Shown here: in pieces, positions 7,976 to 17,356 of the stretch
Layout: every line of letters begins with the position of its first letter
Numbering within the stretch: the first letter of the stretch is position 1
NCBI RefSeq assembly: GCF_963677685.1
Contig: NZ_OY782186.1
Span: forward strand, 310,001-374,000
Direction: 5' to 3'
Length of the DNA stretch: 64,000 bases
Source: an uncultured Bacteroides sp.
GTDB lineage: Bacteria; Bacteroidota; Bacteroidia; Bacteroidales; Bacteroidaceae
Program-made: the position numbers and the translations under genes
Notes under the pieces: model-generated
The model's input: the letters and a program-made list of their open reading frames with translations, nothing else
Databases searched by the model: none
Told to the model about the DNA's origin: nothing

Positions 7976-9997
7976 CTAGAACTTATAACGCACTTGCATT
8001 TGAAAGTCAATCTTTTTATTACTATCTATCACATCCTTACCTGATCCAATCTGATCTCGATCATTATATTTTGTCTGCCCTATTTTTGCTAAAATCATCC
8101 ATTTTTTATCAATATCATAACGAGTATTAACAGCTAAACGAGTACCTCTACCATAAAAAGAAGGAATAGAGAAAGAATAGAGCATACCCCGTTCATATGA
8201 ATAGGTACGTGAAGAATAATCATCAGTATGAAACCAAACTCCATGTAAACCACATTTTAAAGGAAAATGATGAAAGGTATAAGATAATGTTTCAGTTAAT
8301 TGAAGCCCTCTACTCTCCTTCACTCCCTGAGGATAGATAACATTATAGTCTACAACCGTTTTTAGAGCTAAATGATCAGATACAGAATAGTTTAACTGAT
8401 AACGAAAGGAATAATGATGTAACGGAAGAACTTTTTTTATCTTATCCTCATCCCTATAATTTTTCTCTTTTAATTTATACCGACAACGTAAATACATCGA
8501 AAGATTATTATATGGAGAATAGGTGGTTTGTAACAATCCATCAAATCCTGACGATGGTTTATCTACTCCATATTTTAACCAAGGAAAAGAAAAAAAATCA
8601 ATCGAACAAAAGAATTTCCAATAACGAAATGGAGTAATATCTCCGGCTAAATACCAACCATTTTCATTTTGAACAGCTCCTCCTTCTGAAAATGAACGAG
8701 CATACATAGCCCAATAATTATAAGCGTAATATCTATGAATAAGTACTAAATTAGAATTCTCGGACGGACTATATCTAATAATATTCAACATGGCAATTCC
8801 TCCGCTTTTTCCTAAACCCAACTCTCCAGAAAAGTCAAATCTATTTCGTCTGTATCTATAATCGAAACCTATGTTATAAAACTTATTTCCACGAATATTA
8901 TACTTAGAATATTCTCTTATTTGAGGTTCATATAATTTATTAAAGAAATAATAAATACCTGTTATACCTAATCGAAAAGCATTTTTTGAATAAGTAAGAT
9001 TACTTCCCATCATCTGCATTGTAAAAGCATTACGTCGAGAAGCTTCTTTTTCTGTTCTATGAAGTCCGGTTTTAGTTATAGAAGTTATACTGTCATCAGT
9101 TATGATCCCATCCATAGAACGATGAGAATAGAAAGAAGATAAAGTGAAACGATTAATAGCTACAGTTGCCGCTACCCCATGAAAATAATTATATTCGTCT
9201 GTTGATGAGTGTTTCTTTACTCCCCCACTCCTCATTCCTACAGTAGAAGCTGAAATTCTTTTTCCAAGCAAATAATTATTACTAATAATTAACCCTTGAC
9301 CAAAGCTAAGTCGATAATTGCCCAAGGCCAAGGCTTTCAGGTTACGAATATTTTTTATAAAGAAATAGAACGAATAGTAATCATATCCCTTGATATTGTG
9401 CCTTGCAAAGAAAGGTTCACCGGCATCTTTTTCAGCAGTAATTCCCCAATATATATTTTCTTTATAATGGAACTTATAACGTAAAGAATGATAAATAGAA
9501 GGACCAAGATAAGAAGATTGATATCCTTTACGAGTATAAAAAGGAATATCAAAACGAGTAAGTAATTCATTTTTTCCTCTCGATAAGATTTTTTTTAGAT
9601 TAGGTAAAGGCTCTTTCTTTTCAATGGGCTTAGCACAAACAAAAGGAATTAGATATTGAATCGTTTTTCGATCCATCCCATAAACTAATTGCAATTCATA
9701 TAAAGTTTGCATAGGACCATCGATATAAACATAGGCCAATATGTTTTCTATCTGCTTATCATTCAAAAAAGGAAACTCTTCTAATTGTTCTTTTGTAGCA
9801 CTGTTTAAATTAATAGGCTCCTGTATACGTTGAGAAAGCTCTTCTATTTCATCATCCCAATTTTTATCCTCCTCATCAGAAGAAACTTCCTCTAATATAT
9901 CTTCCCAAGAATTTACGTTTGTGTTCTGCCCTTTTACATTAAAAATAGCCAATAGTTCACTAACTAAAACGGCTAAAATAGCCTTTTTACAATACAT
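7976..9997 (-). CDS. Helix-hairpin-helix plus outer-membrane beta-barrel protein
   Basis: 673 aa. The signal peptide (about 1-23) is followed by an acidic linker rich in Asp and Glu (about 30-55). Then comes a ComEA-like tandem helix-hairpin-helix region (about 56-115; INLNSATKEQLEEFPFL, then YELQLVYGMDRKTIQYLIPFV). The remaining 550 residues show alternating aromatic and polar beta-strand patterns ending in RYKF, the C-terminal aromatic typical of outer-membrane barrels. Helix-hairpin-helix domains usually bind DNA without sequence preference, so a periplasmic DNA-binding plug on a barrel is a reasonable but unproven reading. Proteins of this layout occur across Bacteroidetes and are annotated only by the HHH domain. 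Confidence 0.8.
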   Translation of the reverse strand: MYCKKAILAVLVSELLAIFNVKGQNTNVNSWEDILEEVSSDEEDKNWDDEIEELSQRIQEPINLNSATKEQLEEFPFLNDKQIENILAYVYIDGPMQTLYELQLVYGMDRKTIQYLIPFVCAKPIEKKEPLPNLKKILSRGKNELLTRFDIPFYTRKGYQSSYLGPSIYHSLRYKFHYKENIYWGITAEKDAGEPFFARHNIKGYDYYSFYFFIKNIRNLKALALGNYRLSFGQGLIISNNYLLGKRISASTVGMRSGGVKKHSSTDEYNYFHGVAATVAINRFTLSSFYSHRSMDGIITDDSITSITKTGLHRTEKEASRRNAFTMQMMGSNLTYSKNAFRLGITGIYYFFNKLYEPQIREYSKYNIRGNKFYNIGFDYRYRRNRFDFSGELGLGKSGGIAMLNIIRYSPSENSNLVLIHRYYAYNYWAMYARSFSEGGAVQNENGWYLAGDITPFRYWKFFCSIDFFSFPWLKYGVDKPSSGFDGLLQTTYSPYNNLSMYLRCRYKLKEKNYRDEDKIKKVLPLHHYSFRYQLNYSVSDHLALKTVVDYNVIYPQGVKESRGLQLTETLSYTFHHFPLKCGLHGVWFHTDDYSSRTYSYERGMLYSFSIPSFYGRGTRLAVNTRYDIDKKWMILAKIGQTKYNDRDQIGSGKDVIDSNKKIDFQMQVRYKF

Positions 9998-10099
9998 AGA
10001 TTTAATTTAGTTCATTGTCCTGTTTTACTTTTCACACCGAAAGTAACTAAAAGAAGAAAAACCCACAACATAAACAATAAATATTATTATTTTTGCTGC

Positions 10100-10702
10100 A
10101 TGAAAAGATGGCTTAACATACTCATAATTAGTTTATTTATTCTTCTGAATTGCTTTTCTATAAAAGCACAGAAGAACAATAATTCTACGAGCTATCTTGT
10201 GCCTGTTTGCGTATATAAAGGAGATACTATTCCTTGGATTCAGTTGCCACAGGTTTATATATTTAAACCTCTTAAATTTAAAAATGACAAAGAAAAAAGA
10301 AATTATTATCGATTAGTATATAACATAAAAAAAACGTTACCTATATCAAAAGAGATCAATAAAGCAATTATTGAGACTTATGAATATATAGAAACGTTAC
10401 CCAATGAGAAAGCCAAACAAAAACACATTAAAAGAGTAGAAAAAGGGCTAAAAGAGCAATATACTGCGCGAATGAAAAAACTATCTTTTAAACAGGGAAA
10501 ATTATTAATAAAATTAATAGACCGTCAATCTAATCAAACTTCGTATGAAATAGTAAAAGCTTTCATGGGTCCTTTTAAAGCAGGATTATATCAAGCCTTT
10601 GCAGGATTATTCGGAGCTAGCTTAAGAAAACAATATGACCCACAAGGAAAAGATAAATTAATAGAGCGTGTAGTATTGTTAGTAGAAAGCGGACAGATAT
10701 AA
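10100..10702 (+). CDS. Secreted DUF4294 family protein
   Basis: 200 aa with a signal peptide (1-23, ending in KAQ). The mature part starts with the family's V-Y-KGDTIPW-LP-VYIF pattern and continues as a Lys-rich helical region. It matches the DUF4294 family of Bacteroidetes periplasmic proteins of unknown role. A TATTTTTG element (10088-10095) ends four bases before the ATG, so the message could be almost leaderless. The gene is divergent from the HHH-barrel gene (102 bp apart), and the stop codon is 6 bp from the converging methyltransferase gene. Confidence 0.85.
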   Translation: MKRWLNILIISLFILLNCFSIKAQKNNNSTSYLVPVCVYKGDTIPWIQLPQVYIFKPLKFKNDKEKRNYYRLVYNIKKTLPISKEINKAIIETYEYIETLPNEKAKQKHIKRVEKGLKEQYTARMKKLSFKQGKLLIKLIDRQSNQTSYEIVKAFMGPFKAGLYQAFAGLFGASLRKQYDPQGKDKLIERVVLLVESGQI

Positions 10703-10708
10703 TAATTA

Positions 10709-11242
10709 TCAAAAAGTTATTAACTGCTTAAAAAAATCCCATATTACAATACCTGCTGTAACAGATACATTAAGCGAATGCTTTGTTCCATACTGAGGTA
10801 TTTCTATGCACCCATCACAGTGATTTATAACTTCTTGATTTACTCCTTTTACTTCATTACCAAATACAACAGCATATTTTTTAGTTCTGTCCAACTCTAA
10901 ATGATCAAGCATCGTACTTCCTTCTGCTTGCTCAATAGAATAAACTATATACCCTTTATTCTTTAAGTTATTAACCGCATCAACAGTGTTATTAACATAA
11001 GACCAATCAACAGAAAATTCAGCTCCTAAAGCAGTTTTATGCATATCAGGATGAGGAGGAGTTGCAGTTATTCCACAAAGATAAATACTTTCTATTCTAA
11101 AAGCATCTGAAGTACGAAACACAGAACCAATGTTATGAAGACTTCGAATATCATCAAGTACTATAACTAAAGGTAGTTTTTCTACTGCTTTAAATTCTTC
11201 AGTAGTGATTCTATTCAATTCGGTTATTTTCAGCTTTCTCAT
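10709..11242 (-). CDS. TrmH/SpoU family RNA methyltransferase
   Basis: 177 aa, all in the SPOUT fold. Motif 1 is NIGSVFRTSDAF (about 37-48), motif 2 FGNEVKGV (about 131) and motif 3 IEIPQYGTKHSLNVSVT (about 147-163), which form the trefoil-knot S-adenosylmethionine site and the catalytic Arg. It probably 2'-O-methylates a ribose in tRNA or rRNA. The lack of an N-terminal substrate-binding domain suits a TrmL-like or minimal TrmH tRNA enzyme, but the target is not readable. A TAATTTTG -7 element lies at 11277-11284. Confidence 0.9.
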   Translation of the reverse strand: MRKLKITELNRITTEEFKAVEKLPLVIVLDDIRSLHNIGSVFRTSDAFRIESIYLCGITATPPHPDMHKTALGAEFSVDWSYVNNTVDAVNNLKNKGYIVYSIEQAEGSTMLDHLELDRTKKYAVVFGNEVKGVNQEVINHCDGCIEIPQYGTKHSLNVSVTAGIVIWDFFKQLITF

Positions 11243-11732
11243 CTCTATAATTTTATTAATAAAAAGTATTCTGTTGCAAAATTAATACTTCTGGTTGAAA
11301 CTCCTTCAACTATAGTTAACTTCTCTGTTAATACCTGTTTAAAAGCTGTGAAAACAATAAGGAAAGAAAACTCAAAAAAGAACTTGTATTATTGATAAAT
11401 CTATTTAAGAAGCTATAAAATGAACAATCCAAAAAAGATAGCATATATTTTCAATACAAACATAAACATACTTTTCAACGCTATTTTTTCTATTTATATC
11501 TCAAAGTTCTTAACTTTGCCACTTATAAACAAGCTGTTAATTAAACTTATATAAACCTCATTATCAATAGATAATAATAATTTAACTTGTTAATAAGGTA
11601 TATATATATATTAATTATAAGCTAATAACTTAATAAACAAATATTAAAGTATTTTTTTGCCAACAGTATTAACCGACTATTATAACTATCATATATTCTA
11701 TAAAATTAGACTAAAGAAATAATAAGATAATA
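11243..11732. other. AT-rich divergent regulatory region between TrmH-type gene and nadA
   Basis: No coding sequence. It holds the TAATTTTG element of the methyltransferase gene (11277-11284, minus strand), the nadA promoter at 11487-11518, and a long AT-rich nadA leader of about 210 bases in which I recognise no known riboswitch. Confidence 0.7.
11487..11518 (+). promoter_or_regulatory. nadA promoter with overlapping palindrome
   Basis: TTTC, 20 bases, TAACTTTG: one mismatch in the -33 box and an exact -7 box. The -7 box is the right half of a perfect 7-bp inverted repeat, CAAAGTT-ctt-AACTTTG (11502-11518), so a repressor bound there would cover the promoter. Confidence 0.6.
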
Positions 11733-12725
11733 ATGAATAAAGAAGAGTGGTTGAAAAAAGGGTTTGTTAATGAAAAGATTGATTCGACATTAGATTTGAA
11801 GTCTGCCATTAATAAACTTAAAGAAGAAAAAAATGCAGTAATATTAGCTCACTATTATCAGAAAGGTGAGATACAAGATATTGCTGATTATGTAGGTGAC
11901 AGCTTAGCATTAGCTCAATGGGCTGCTAAAACTACTGCTGATATTATTGTGTTGTGTGGTGTTCATTTTATGGGTGAGACTGCTAAAATCTTATCTCCTG
12001 ATAAAAAAGTGCTAATACCTGATTTAAATGCAGGTTGTTCACTAGCTGACAGTTGTCTTGCTGATGAGTTTTCACAGTTTGTCAAAGACCATCCTGGATA
12101 TAAAGTTATATCTTATGTTAATACTACGGCTGCTGTTAAAGCAGTTACTGATGTAGTGGTAACTTCTACTAATGCTAAACAGATTGTAGAAAGCTTTCCT
12201 AAAGATGAGAAAATTATATTTGGCCCAGATAGAAATTTAGGGAATTATATTAACTCTGTTACTAACCGTAGTATGTTGTTATGGGATGGGGCTTGCCATG
12301 TGCATGAACAATTTTCTGTAGAGAAGATTATAGAGTTAAAAGCACAACATCCTGATGCTATTGTTCTTGCTCATCCTGAATGTAAGAGTGTAGTGCTTAA
12401 ATTAGCGGATGTGGTTGGTTCTACTGCTGCATTGTTGAAATATGCTGTTAATAGTAGTGATAAGTGCTTTATTGTAGCAACAGAGTCGGGTATATTACAT
12501 GAGATGCAAAAGAAGTGTCCTCAAAAGACCTTTATACCGGCTCCTCCAAACGATAGTACTTGTGCATGTAATGAGTGTAGCTTTATGCGTTTAAATAGCT
12601 TAGAGAAGCTCTATAACTGTTTAAAATATGAGTTTCCTGAAATAGATGTAGATAAGGATATTGCAGAAAAAGCAGTGGTATCTATTAAACGTATGCTTGA
12701 TTTGTCTGAAAAATTAGGTCTATAA
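11733..12725 (+). CDS. nadA: Quinolinate synthase
   Basis: 330 aa, the usual NadA length. NadA condenses iminoaspartate with dihydroxyacetone phosphate to quinolinate in de novo NAD synthesis, using a labile 4Fe-4S cluster. Visible family motifs are AVILAHYYQ (about 36), CGVHFMGETAKIL (about 75), AHPECK (about 208) and the C-terminal cluster-ligand stretch CACNECSFM (about 284). No nadB or nadC neighbour is present. The leader is long and the promoter carries a palindrome. Confidence 0.97.
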   Translation: MNKEEWLKKGFVNEKIDSTLDLKSAINKLKEEKNAVILAHYYQKGEIQDIADYVGDSLALAQWAAKTTADIIVLCGVHFMGETAKILSPDKKVLIPDLNAGCSLADSCLADEFSQFVKDHPGYKVISYVNTTAAVKAVTDVVVTSTNAKQIVESFPKDEKIIFGPDRNLGNYINSVTNRSMLLWDGACHVHEQFSVEKIIELKAQHPDAIVLAHPECKSVVLKLADVVGSTAALLKYAVNSSDKCFIVATESGILHEMQKKCPQKTFIPAPPNDSTCACNECSFMRLNSLEKLYNCLKYEFPEIDVDKDIAEKAVVSIKRMLDLSEKLGL

Positions 12726-12738
12726 GATAGTATTAAAT

Positions 12739-12786
12739 AAAAAAATAGCATGCTAAGATTTAAATTAACATGCTATTTTTTTTATT
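12739..12786. terminator. Bidirectional terminator between nadA and rdgB
   Basis: Inverted repeat with AAAAAATAGCATG on the left arm and its complement on the right, A-rich before and T-rich after. It can stop both converging genes. Confidence 0.88.
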
Positions 12787-12797
12787 TAATGCTTTGT

Positions 12798-13385
12798 TTA
12801 TTTTTCAAGAGAGAGAATGAATTTGCAAAGCTTATCAACAGCTTGGGCACGATGGCTTATCTTGTTTTTAACTTCATTGCCTAATTCTGCAAATGTTTTG
12901 TTATATCCTTCTGGAACAAATATAGGGTCATAACCAAAACCTGACTCTCCTCTTTCTTTTGTGATTATTTCTCCTTTAATAGTACCTTCAAAGAAATACT
13001 TTTTACCATTTAAGATCAAAGAAATAACCGTTCTGAATTGTGCTTTTCTATTTTTTTCTCCTTCCATTACGGAAAGTACTTTTTGCATGTTTGCTAGAGA
13101 ATTTTTATCTTCACCTGCATAGCGAGCTGAATAAACCCCAGGTTCGTTATTTAAAGCCTCTATTTCAAGTCCGGAATCATCTCCGAAGCAATTGAGTTGA
13201 TAGTTATCATAAATGTATTCTGCCTTTAATAAAGCGTTTCCTTCAAAAGTATTTGCTGTTTCAGGAATATCTACGTTACAATGAATATCTTTTAAACTTA
13301 AAAGTTCTATTTTATCATTTAAGATAGAGGATACTTCTTCTATCTTATGGATATTATTCGTTGCAAATACTAATTTATTCTTCAT
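12798..13385 (-). CDS. rdgB: Non-canonical purine NTP pyrophosphatase (RdgB/HAM1)
   Basis: 195 aa. This enzyme hydrolyses XTP, ITP and dITP to monophosphates, keeping deaminated purines out of DNA and RNA. The motifs are [11 protein letters not shown] at the N-terminus, [22 protein letters not shown] (about 66-87, split here only by family loops), FGYDPIF (about 150) and the C-terminal KISHRAQA. It is the last gene of the leuS-yitT-rdgB operon, with its start 2 bp after the yitT stop. Confidence 0.96.
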   Translation of the reverse strand: MKNKLVFATNNIHKIEEVSSILNDKIELLSLKDIHCNVDIPETANTFEGNALLKAEYIYDNYQLNCFGDDSGLEIEALNNEPGVYSARYAGEDKNSLANMQKVLSVMEGEKNRKAQFRTVISLILNGKKYFFEGTIKGEIITKERGESGFGYDPIFVPEGYNKTFAELGNEVKNKISHRAQAVDKLCKFILSLEK

Positions 13386-13387
13386 CT

Positions 13388-14269
13388 TTATTTTATTTTA
13401 ATGCGATCAAATCCTTCTCCATATACTCCTATTACAGAACTTTGAGAAATAAATGCATTAGGATCTATATCTTTAACTAAACGGAATATTTGAATAGACT
13501 GGCTTTTTTTTGCCATTACTACTAATACTTTTACATCGTTTTTACTATACCATCCAGTACCATTCAAAACAGTTACTCCTCTATGTGTTTCTGTAACGAT
13601 TCGATCTGCTATTTGTTGGTAATCTTTTGAAAATATCAAAAATTGTACTGATTGTCGGGCACTATTTACTATCAAATCTAGTACATAACTAATAACCACT
13701 AAAGTGACAAAACCAAAAACAACTCTTCTCCAGTCATTGAATATAAAATAACAGGAAGAAATAATAACTACATCACAGTAGAGTATCATTCTTCCAAAAG
13801 TAACATCACGATATTTATTAACTACAGCGGCTATAATATCAGTTCCTCCGGTACTTCCATTGTTAATAAATACAGTTCCTAAACCAATTCCACAAAGAGT
13901 GGCACCAATAACGCAAGCCATAAAATCCTGACCAGGACCTATAACTTGAGTATTTCCAATCATTTGTTGAAATAGCCAAAGGAAAAATGTTAGAGTAAAA
14001 ATAGCATAAGTTGTTTTAATGCTGAACTTTGGACCTAATATTTTAATAGCAAAGGCCATCAATACAGCATTAATAATAAAATAACTATATTGAATAGGTA
14101 CTCCGGTTGCATAATAAATAATAGCAGAAATACCAGTAACTCCCCCGGTTGTAATTTGATAGGGAAGTAGAAAAGCTGCCCATCCTAATGAATAACTAAT
14201 TAACCCTAGAGTAATAAGTATATAATCTTTAGACTCTATTAGGATGTCTGATTTTGAAAGCTTAACCAT
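13388..14269 (-). CDS. YitT family membrane protein (DUF161 plus DUF2179)
   Basis: 293 aa. Five to six transmembrane helices occupy about 15-200, including the glycine-rich [18 protein letters not shown] repeat typical of DUF161. A soluble C-terminal DUF2179 domain (about 225-285) carries the [13 protein letters not shown] motif. The family is found in many bacteria and its function is not established. It lies 28 bp after leuS and directly before rdgB. Confidence 0.92.
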   Translation of the reverse strand: MVKLSKSDILIESKDYILITLGLISYSLGWAAFLLPYQITTGGVTGISAIIYYATGVPIQYSYFIINAVLMAFAIKILGPKFSIKTTYAIFTLTFFLWLFQQMIGNTQVIGPGQDFMACVIGATLCGIGLGTVFINNGSTGGTDIIAAVVNKYRDVTFGRMILYCDVVIISSCYFIFNDWRRVVFGFVTLVVISYVLDLIVNSARQSVQFLIFSKDYQQIADRIVTETHRGVTVLNGTGWYSKNDVKVLVVMAKKSQSIQIFRLVKDIDPNAFISQSSVIGVYGEGFDRIKIK

Positions 14270-14297
14270 TGAATAATGATTTATTTATATTATAGAG

Positions 14298-17129
14298 TTA
14301 AACTACGACGTTTACTAACTTATTAGGAACAATTATTATCTTTTTAGGGGTTTTCCCTTCTATCCATTTTTGAGAACGTTCATCTTTTAATACTTTATCT
14401 TCAATTATTTCTTTTGAAGTACCAACGGGAAATTCTATATTAAAACGTGCTTTTCCATTAAATGATATGGTATAATTTATTGCATCTTCTTTTAAGTATT
14501 CTTCTTTCCATTCAGGCCATTGTGCATCACAAACAGAACTTTTATTTCCTAATGTTTCCCAAAGTTCTTCACTTATATGTGGAGCAAAAGGAGCAAGTAG
14601 AATTATTATTTGTTTAAGAATTTCTTCTTTGTTACACTTTAATGAAGTTAATTCATTAATACATATCATAAAAGCACTAATTGATGTATTATAAGAAAAT
14701 TGTTCTATATCTCCGGTTACTTTTTTAATGAGTTTATGGAGAGATTTTAATTCGTCTTTTGTAGGCTTTTCGTTATTAACGATATATTTTCCATCTCTAT
14801 TATAGAATAGTGCCCAAAATTTCCGAATAAATCGATGTACCCCATCAATCCCATTAGTATCCCATGGTTTAGATTGTTCTACGGGTCCGAGGAACATTTC
14901 ATACATTCGTAAAGTATCAGCACCATACTTCTCAACAATCATATCAGGATTAACAACGTTGAACATTGATTTACTCATCTTTTCAACTGCCCATCCACAG
15001 ATATATTTATCGTCTTCAAGAATAAATTCTGCTGTAGAAAACTCCGGTCTCCAAGCTTTAAATGCTTTAGTATCAAGAATATCATTTGATACGATATTTA
15101 CATCCACATGGATAGGGGTGACTTCATACTTGTTTTTTAAGTTGAAGGAAACAAATGTATTTGTATCTTTAATTCGATAAACAAAATTACTTCGTCCCTG
15201 AATCATTCCTTGATTTACAAGCTTTTGGAAAGGTTCTTCTTTTATTGTAACACCTGCATCAAAAAGGAATTTATTCCAAAAACGAGAATAAATAAGATGA
15301 CCGGTAGCATGCTCCGTACCTCCAACGTAAAGATCTACATTTTGCCAATATGCATTAATATTTGAATCTACTAACTTATTTTTATTGCGAGGGTCCATAT
15401 AGCGAAGATAGTAAGCTGACGAACCTGCAAATCCAGGCATGGTATTGAGTTCTAAAGGAAATATAGTTTGGTTATCTATTTTGCTATTATCTACAACTTC
15501 TTTGTTTACTTCATCCCAAGCCCATTTTGTAGCATTTCCTAGAGGTGGTTCTCCTGTTTCTGTAGGCAAAAATTTATTAATTTCAGGAAGTTCTAATGGA
15601 AGTTTGCTTTCATCTATCATGTAAGGCATTCCATTTTTGTAATATACTGGAAATGGTTCTCCCCAATAGCGCTGACGAGAAAATATAGCGTCTCTTAAGC
15701 GATAGTTTACTTTTACGCAGCCTAATCCGCTATTTTTAATGTATTCTTTAGTTTTAGCTATTGCTTCTTTTATGCTTAGTCCATTTAATACCAATCCATT
15801 CTGAGCACTGCCGGGAAGGGGAGAATTCATCATTATTCCTTCTTTAGCATCAAAGCTTTCTTCGCTCACATCGCAACCTTCTATCAATGGGCGGATTTCA
15901 AGGTTAAAATGCTTAGCAAAAGCATAATCTCTACTATCATGAGCAGGTACTGCCATAATAGCTCCTGTGCCATATCCTGCTAGTACATAATCACTAATCC
16001 ATACAGGTATAGCTTCGTTGGTAAGAGGATTAATAGCATAACTACCAGAAAAAACGCCACTTACGCTACGATCACTAATACGTTCACGTTCAGTGCGCTT
16101 TTTAGTACGTTCTAAATAGGCGTTTACTTCTGATTTTTTGTCAGGAGTAGTGAGTTGATTAACTAATTCACTTTCGGGAGCAAGTACCATAAAAGTTACA
16201 CCAAAGACAGTATCGGCTCGAGTGGTGAATATAGTGAATTCTATATCACTGTCTTTAACTCTAAATTTCATTTCTGCACCTTCAGAACGACCGATCCAGT
16301 TGCGTTGTGTTTCTTTTAATGAGTCAGTCCATTCAACAGAGTCTAATCCATCAAGTAATCGTTGCGCATAAGCAGATACACGTAAACACCATTGGCGCAT
16401 AACTTTTTGGATAACTGGATGACCACCACGTTCAGAGACTCCATCTACTACTTCATCATTAGCCAATACAGTTCCTAAAGCTGGACACCAGTTTACCATT
16501 GTATTACCTAAATAAGCAATGCGGTAATTCATTAAAGTTTCTTGTTGCTGCTTTTCGCTCATTTCTTTCCATTCTTGAGCTGTGAAATTTAAATCTTCAC
16601 TACTAGCAACATTTAATCCTTCAGTTCCTGTATGTTCAAATTGCTTTATTAGTTTTGTTATAGGGCAAGCTTTTTGTTCATTATTAGAATAATAACTATT
16701 GAACATATTAATAAAAGCCCATTGAGTCCAGTGGTAATATTCCGGATCGCAAGTACGTATTTCACGATTCCAATCAAATGAAAATCCTATTTTATCTAAT
16801 TGTTCCCGGTAGCGATTGATATTATTAACAGTGGTAATAGCCGGATGTTGTCCCGTCTGAATAGCATATTGTTCGGCGGGAAGTCCATAGGCGTCATATC
16901 CCATAGGATTGAGTACATTGAAGCCTTGAAGACGTTTATAGCGGGCGTAGATATCTGAAGCAATATAACCGAGTGGATGACCTACATGAAGTCCGGCACC
17001 CGAAGGATAAGGAAACATGTTTAATACGTAATATTTTTGTTTTGATTGGTCTTCTGTTACCTGATAAGTTTTTTGTTCTACCCATCTTTTTTGCCACTTC
17101 TTTTCAATCTCCCCGAAATTATAATCCAT
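14298..17129 (-). CDS. leuS: Leucyl-tRNA synthetase
   Basis: 943 aa class I synthetase. The HIGH-type motif is in [16 protein letters not shown] (about 41-56) and the KMSKS motif in EKMSKSMFN (about 715). Between them are the CP1 editing domain (about 240-440, with TTRADTVFG and [12 protein letters not shown]) and a family-specific insertion before KMSKS. The anticodon-binding helical domain ends at about 850 and a small C-terminal domain follows. It charges tRNA-Leu and edits misactivated amino acids. First gene of an operon with yitT and rdgB. Confidence 0.98.
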   Translation of the reverse strand: MDYNFGEIEKKWQKRWVEQKTYQVTEDQSKQKYYVLNMFPYPSGAGLHVGHPLGYIASDIYARYKRLQGFNVLNPMGYDAYGLPAEQYAIQTGQHPAITTVNNINRYREQLDKIGFSFDWNREIRTCDPEYYHWTQWAFINMFNSYYSNNEQKACPITKLIKQFEHTGTEGLNVASSEDLNFTAQEWKEMSEKQQQETLMNYRIAYLGNTMVNWCPALGTVLANDEVVDGVSERGGHPVIQKVMRQWCLRVSAYAQRLLDGLDSVEWTDSLKETQRNWIGRSEGAEMKFRVKDSDIEFTIFTTRADTVFGVTFMVLAPESELVNQLTTPDKKSEVNAYLERTKKRTERERISDRSVSGVFSGSYAINPLTNEAIPVWISDYVLAGYGTGAIMAVPAHDSRDYAFAKHFNLEIRPLIEGCDVSEESFDAKEGIMMNSPLPGSAQNGLVLNGLSIKEAIAKTKEYIKNSGLGCVKVNYRLRDAIFSRQRYWGEPFPVYYKNGMPYMIDESKLPLELPEINKFLPTETGEPPLGNATKWAWDEVNKEVVDNSKIDNQTIFPLELNTMPGFAGSSAYYLRYMDPRNKNKLVDSNINAYWQNVDLYVGGTEHATGHLIYSRFWNKFLFDAGVTIKEEPFQKLVNQGMIQGRSNFVYRIKDTNTFVSFNLKNKYEVTPIHVDVNIVSNDILDTKAFKAWRPEFSTAEFILEDDKYICGWAVEKMSKSMFNVVNPDMIVEKYGADTLRMYEMFLGPVEQSKPWDTNGIDGVHRFIRKFWALFYNRDGKYIVNNEKPTKDELKSLHKLIKKVTGDIEQFSYNTSISAFMICINELTSLKCNKEEILKQIIILLAPFAPHISEELWETLGNKSSVCDAQWPEWKEEYLKEDAINYTISFNGKARFNIEFPVGTSKEIIEDKVLKDERSQKWIEGKTPKKIIIVPNKLVNVVV

Positions 17130-17197
17130 AGCTATTTTATCTTTATATTAGTGTAATATTTATTGTCTTAATTTCTACCTTATTCTGATTTAGTGGG

Positions 17198-17228
17198 CAA
17201 ATTTACATGTTTATTTTCAGATAACAAC
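17198..17228 (-). promoter_or_regulatory. Promoter of the leuS operon
   Basis: On the minus strand GTTG, 19 bases, TAAATTTG. The -7 box is exact and the -33 box has one mismatch. It is about 70 bases before the leuS start. Confidence 0.6.
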
Positions 17229-17311
17229 ATTGACTGATTAAAAAGCGTTGTTTAACGTGTTCATATCTCCGTTTAGCTGGCATTAGAAACTTATAATTGG
17301 AGATTTTTATC

Positions 17312-17319
17312 TATATTTG
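17312..17319 (+). promoter_or_regulatory. Promoter -7 element of mutS
   Basis: TATATTTG, exact TAnnTTTG match, 37 bases before the GTG at 17357. It lies downstream of an in-frame TTG at 17297, so that earlier codon is unlikely to be the start. Confidence 0.5.
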
Positions 17320-17356
17320 TTTTATTATTCATATATATAAAAAGAGGAAACTTATT

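Noticed and set aside
11520..11732. Riboswitch in the nadA leader
   Set aside because: The leader is AT-rich with no recognisable conserved core of any riboswitch class I know; only its length is unusual.
17297..17356. TTG start extending MutS by 20 residues
   Set aside because: The extension is hydrophobic, unlike MutS, and a TATATTTG promoter element lies downstream of the TTG. The GTG at 17357 is followed by the usual MutS N-terminus.
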